A stretch of DNA of 64,000 bases from Dendrophyllia cribrosa (taxonomy: Eukaryota > Cnidaria > Anthozoa > Scleractinia > Dendrophylliidae), in the NCBI GenBank assembly GCA_024195265.1, contig JAJLRJ010000005.1:21786355-21850354 (forward strand). The letters are read 5' to 3'. Below, one piece after another: positions 60,175 to 64,000 of this stretch. The position numbers were made by a program, and so were the translations under genes. The notes below the pieces were generated by a model, which saw only the letters and a program-made list of their open reading frames with translations, had not been told where the DNA came from and did not search any database. The stretch's first letter is position 1; each line of letters opens with the position of its first letter.

Positions 60175-60321
60175 AGGGTTAGACTCGACCTGTTGTAAAA
60201 TATTCACAAATTCAGGCGAGATGACCTGTTTAGAGCTCCGTCTTTTGTTTAATTTTCAAATTTCACGCACCTTCTGCCGGTATTTGCGAATATTTTACAT
60301 CAGGCCGAGTCTAACCCTGTA
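60175..60321. mobile_element. Short hairpin MITE
   Basis: ACAGGGTTAGACTCGACCTG plus TGTAAAATATTC are mirrored by GAATATTTTACATCAGGC and GAGTCTAACCCTGT. Confidence 0.75.
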
Positions 60322-60996
60322 TCAATGTGTCATTGGTGTTTGAATTCAGCGGTAATTTTAAATACGAAAATGGCTTATTCCGAGGCTTCGATTCAAAATT
60401 TACGACAGCAAAGCGTGTATGTTGTCTTCGTTCTTGCGGCACTTTTTGATCCTCCTGTCCTGCTCCTTTAACAAATGCTCGATTTCTAAAGTTTCAGGGA
60501 CAAAAAGATACAATTAAGGGGGCTATGTAATGGGGATTTTATTGTTCTGGGGACAAAAAAACATGTAGATTCTCAAAGACAGAATAAACGATGTAATAAT
60601 TTGTTTGAGCGATTTTTGAGCGAAAGAAGTGACTAATGAATGAGGGTGATAACAAAGTTTAATGCCAAGCTTTACTATGGACACGACCTCTGAATACAAT
60701 AACGCGCTCTCATTTGTTCCTGCTATACTAAGCTACTACCTCATAGCCTAATAGAAGGTTGATACGTGGAATAAATGGTTAAAATGAACGATTCTTTCGA
60801 GAGAAATTTCTGTCTTCATTAGTAAATAATATACCTTCTCACAATCCAGGTTTCTTTTTTAAATTTAGTGTTCAATCTCGAAGTTCGGCTAGTTCGACGG
60901 TGTGAGTCTTGTTATCATAAACTCGTGAACTCGCGCTAGACGAAATTGAGTACAACATTTGATAAAACAGACAGGCCAAAGGCAATCTACAATTAC
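60322..60996. other. Probably intronic or intergenic; no exon seen
   Basis: Lies downstream of the first exon at 60997-61126 on the minus strand. I could not find a second exon here. Confidence 0.3.
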
Positions 60997-61126
60997 CTCT
61001 GTTTTTCTTGGTCAGCTGCTCTCCAGTTTGCGCCAGGGATTGTAAGATCATTTCAGCTCGTCTGTAAACTGGTTCCTTTTGGGGAAAAGGTTCCTTCGAA
61101 GACGCTACATCTGCAAAGAACGCCAT
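60997..61126 (-). CDS. Probable first coding exon of an unrecognised gene
   Basis: ACCACAATGG gives a good start context at 61126. About 43 codons follow: MAFFADVASSKEPFPQKEP, then a helical YRRAEMILQSLAQTGEQLT, then KKNR. The exon ends at AGAG followed by GTAATT, a reasonable donor. Translation past the donor loses character. No family recognised. The remaining exons would lie at lower coordinates but none could be identified, so the gene may be long-introned or broken. Confidence 0.4.
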
Positions 61127-61641
61127 TGTGGTAACGCTAAGCCGACAGTATCCTTAAAGTCCTGAATTTCTTTCAGTGCACCCCAGAACCCAAAGCATTT
61201 ATTTTTTGGCTGAAGCCCTGGTTCTATTGTCACGGGCCCCGTGATCCGAGATTTTGCAGTGTTTTGGTCATAACTGCACTAAATAATATTTCACAAAGAA
61301 ACTTTGCACAAACAAGTTTAGAACAACTGCTACTAACAAAACAACAACAACAAAATGCTAAAGCATAGGTTTACGTAAAAAGTCCAATTCCATGCATTAG
61401 CGTTAGAGGGGTTATGTACAAAGCATAGGTCTACATTATCGGTAAGTTGCTTTACTCATACACAAAATTCTATTTAAACCGTCAAGAGGACGAGATGAAG
61501 TGAATTTTTAACGGGAGAAGAAATTACGTCGATTTTCTATCGATTTTTCAAAGACATGGGGAAAGAACTTGAAAAATTTAGCCTGAACTTTTCAAGTTGC
61601 AATCCATTTGCAACCTAGCCATCCACAGCCAAAGACAATTA
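61127..61641. other. Upstream region of the exon at 60997-61126
   Basis: Nothing beyond ordinary AT-rich sequence. No TATA box at a clear distance. Confidence 0.3.
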
Positions 61642-62448
61642 CAGTTGAATCACGATAACTCGAACCTCCAAGGGAAATCAGAAAAGGTTCGAGTAAGTTC
61701 GAGATGGGAACAGATGACCGGAAATTAGGCAATACTGTAAATGGTGTTTGTTTACATGCTTTATCAATTATGACTTATCAAACGCCCTTCGTTTAATCAG
61801 GTTTACTGACCAAGAAAGAGTTAAACTAGAACTATTTAGAGCAGTTTTCAATTGAGTGTCGTAAAACCAAAACCAAAGTAATTACCCTGACCAATCACAG
61901 CAGTCGGAAACAGTCCAATGAACCAATCAGAGCTCAAAGCAATTACATGTCGGCGGCGCCAAGCGCGGGAAAACGCGTGCGAGCAAGTCACGATTGGTTT
62001 TGGTTTTACTTCTGATTGGTCGAGAAAGTGGCGCGAGATTTTTTAGCCAATCACAAAGCGTAGCAATGCAAAACCAAGGCAATTGTGTAATTACTTTTGA
62101 CACTCAATTGAAAACTGCTCTAAAAAAACAGTATAAATGAAAACAAACTAAAGTAAAGCGACAACAACACAATGGTAGGACAAAGGACAATGTATACACT
62201 AATAAACTCAGTGGTCTGGATGACATCGGTATGTTTTGACCTTGACAGATGAGGTTTGAGTTATCGAGGGTATAAATATAAAGAAAATGACTTGAAGGGA
62301 AAACGAAATCACTTCGAGTTAGCGGGAGGTTCGAGTTTCCAGGGGTAAAATTATAGTAACTATATAAAGCAAAACCAGGGCAAATCGATTTTGGTTCGAG
62401 TTAGCGCGAGGTTCGAGTTACCGAGGGTTTGAGTTATCAGGATTCAAC
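61642..62448. mobile_element. Tigger/pogo-like element with TA duplication
   Basis: CAGTTGAATCACGATAACTC is mirrored by GAGTTATCAGGATTCAACTG, with TA on both sides. Subterminal GGTTCGAGTTA motifs repeat. A TA target and CAGT-start TIR fit the pogo branch of Tc1/mariner. No transposase. A second MITE is nested inside. Confidence 0.8.
61837..62122. mobile_element. MITE with TIR GAGCAGTTTTCAATTGAGTG, nested in the pogo-like element
   Basis: Both ends are intact (TTTAGAGCAGTTTTCAATTG and its mirror) with TA outside. The family has copies at 59302-59576 and 51953-52290 in this window. Confidence 0.9.
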
Positions 62449-62745
62449 TGTATACCTTAAGTGAATTAATATCATGTAAAATAAAAACCGCGAAGACAAG
62501 AAACGAGCGGGGACGAAAATGGGTGTGGGGTGGGTGGGTGTAGGTAATAATTTCGTCATAGTTGGGCTGAAAGGCTTCACGGTCGCTGTTGCACTCCACA
62601 CTCACTGCCGCGCTCCTCGCTTTTTCCACTACAACTGTATGTAATAAAAAAGAAACGGCTGTAAAACTTCTAATAAATTCGTCTGTTTGCGAAAGAGGCT
62701 AACATTTTAAAGTACGAGAAAACAATTTCGTAAAGGTCCTCTTAC

Positions 62746-63618
62746 CAAGCTTCCTGGACGAAAATTTATCTTGGTTTCGATGTATAGCCACTGCTTGAGA
62801 AGAAACCACACCATCAATATGTCTTCTAACTTTTCGATTCTGGTGCACTGGATGCGAGTGTTTCTTTGAGAATGGCACAACATCCGAATACTGGCTGGAA
62901 CCCCCCTGACTACTCGAAACTGAAGACGCACTTGACCCTGGCTTCCATGAGCGAGGCGCGTCCAAGACGTCACGTGAAATAACAGTGTCTCCTGTGGATG
63001 TTGATTGGTCAATTAAAAGTGAGGTGACATCGGAGTCGTCACTGTTAGTCGAGAGAGACTGTCTGTCAAGTGTCTGTGAATATTCACTGCTTGCAACACT
63101 GTCCTTCTTTGGCGAAGAACTGTGCAATGGAAGCACAATCTCCTCCATTTCATCGCCATCATTGAGATCACAGTCACTACTCACTCTCGAATTTAAATCT
63201 GTTGTAAGTGACGAAACCGAGCCTCTGTCAAGTTCCCGTTCATTTTCAATGTGAACAACTGGCCTGGGTCGTAAACGCTCTTTTAGGCCTTTATTTTGAT
63301 GGTTTCTGCCGGCTCGTCCTACGGTGTGTGTTTTACCATCAATCGTGCAACCGGAATGTCCCCTGTCAGAGGCAACATCACGGGGGACTGCATTCTGAGC
63401 CTTGACGTCCACCTCTAGTTCATTTGGGTGAATGGAGCCATCATCAAGAGGTCCTCGCTCTGGCGGCCCTTGTGATGCAAACGCAAGACCTGAAGTCCTG
63501 GCCGGGGTCGCGGTTTGAGAAACATGAGCTTGGAAACTTGATATCAAGCTCCGTACTTCGTGCAGTAATGTCTTGAGGTCATCTGCAACTTCGTCGTTAT
63601 TTTTGGAAGAGGCATCAC
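62746..63618 (-). CDS. Internal exon of a serine-rich, probably disordered protein
   Basis: An open frame of about 290 codons on the minus strand with good splice signals: a long pyrimidine tract then GCCAAGGCAG at the acceptor, and AGCTTG followed by GTAAGAGG at the donor. The first part, DEVADDLKTLLHEVRSLISS, looks helical. The rest is rich in Ser, Asp and basic residues with no domain recognised. Translation beyond either splice site becomes meaningless, which supports an internal exon. Upstream exons lie outside the window to the right. Confidence 0.6.
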
Positions 63619-64000
63619 CTGCCTTGGCAAAAAAAGAAAAGAAAAAAAAAAAAGAAAGCATTTACAGAGTGAGGATAGGAGAGGGGGTAAATGCAATCCT
63701 ACCTAAACTGTAGCAAAGCTGAACTTCACATAATTATCTTATAATCAACTTATCCTTCATACTTGGGTAAAACAAAAATACTTTGTATCAAGAGTACCAG
63801 ACACTCAGAGAGTAGACGGCAAAGAAAACTGATACTGTTACCATCCGCTCCCTTGTGAATAACACCGAAAAAAAAACTTCATACAATTACTAGGGTTTTC
63901 ATCTTAAGAAACTGCCCAGAAGAAACCGGAACTACTGAATTTTTATTGGAAAAACAAACCACGAAAAGCAAAAAAAATGTAATTGGATGCAGAAAAAGTT
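63619..64000 (-). other. Intron upstream of the serine-rich exon (partial)
   Basis: Contains the acceptor polypyrimidine tract at 63627-63660 (A/G-rich on the plus strand). No coding frame. Confidence 0.5.

Overview
The window looks like nuclear DNA of an anthozoan cnidarian, probably a reef coral. It is AT-rich and gene-sparse, with a single-exon rhodopsin-like receptor, a BEL/Pao retrotransposon, a Penelope-like fragment and very many hairpin and TIR elements. The organism call is inference from gene style and repeat types; no marker gene fixes the species.

Layout. 1-5525: a DNA transposon with long, imperfect terminal inverted repeats around a decayed minus-strand transposase-like gene (three exons, with visible stops and frameshifts). 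5526-11165: no gene recognised, only small MITEs and tandem repeats. 11170-19409: a TTAA-flanked element split by a complete BEL/Pao LTR retrotransposon (11771-19014) with matching 439-bp LTRs, a 5-bp target duplication and an open 2027-codon Gag-Pol frame. 19429-28678: three more inverted-repeat elements, one holding an 880-bp GA microsatellite. 28732-29736: a class A GPCR gene whose 5' side abuts a transposon end. 29907-37379: a large element with subterminal AAGTATACTT repeats. Inside it sits a second element built on CCTGTGAA repeats, which itself contains a hAT-like element, and a Penelope-like GIY-YIG fragment also lies within the large element. 39575-45386: a hAT-like element with satellite arrays near both ends. 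45541-50490: nested palindromes and a Mutator-like element with a 9-bp target duplication. 51953-56523: further MITEs, minisatellites and nested hairpins. 57354-58616: an intact seven-transmembrane gene, possibly gustatory-receptor-like, followed at once by a 250-bp palindrome. 58900-64000: MITEs, a Tigger/pogo-like element, one probable first exon and one serine-rich internal exon of minus-strand genes that are incomplete here.

Only two complete host protein genes are well supported (the GPCR and the 7TM protein). Most of the window is a record of repeated and nested transposition. Target duplications can be read for many of the insertions, and two insertions have their own empty site preserved in the opposite arm of the element they hit.
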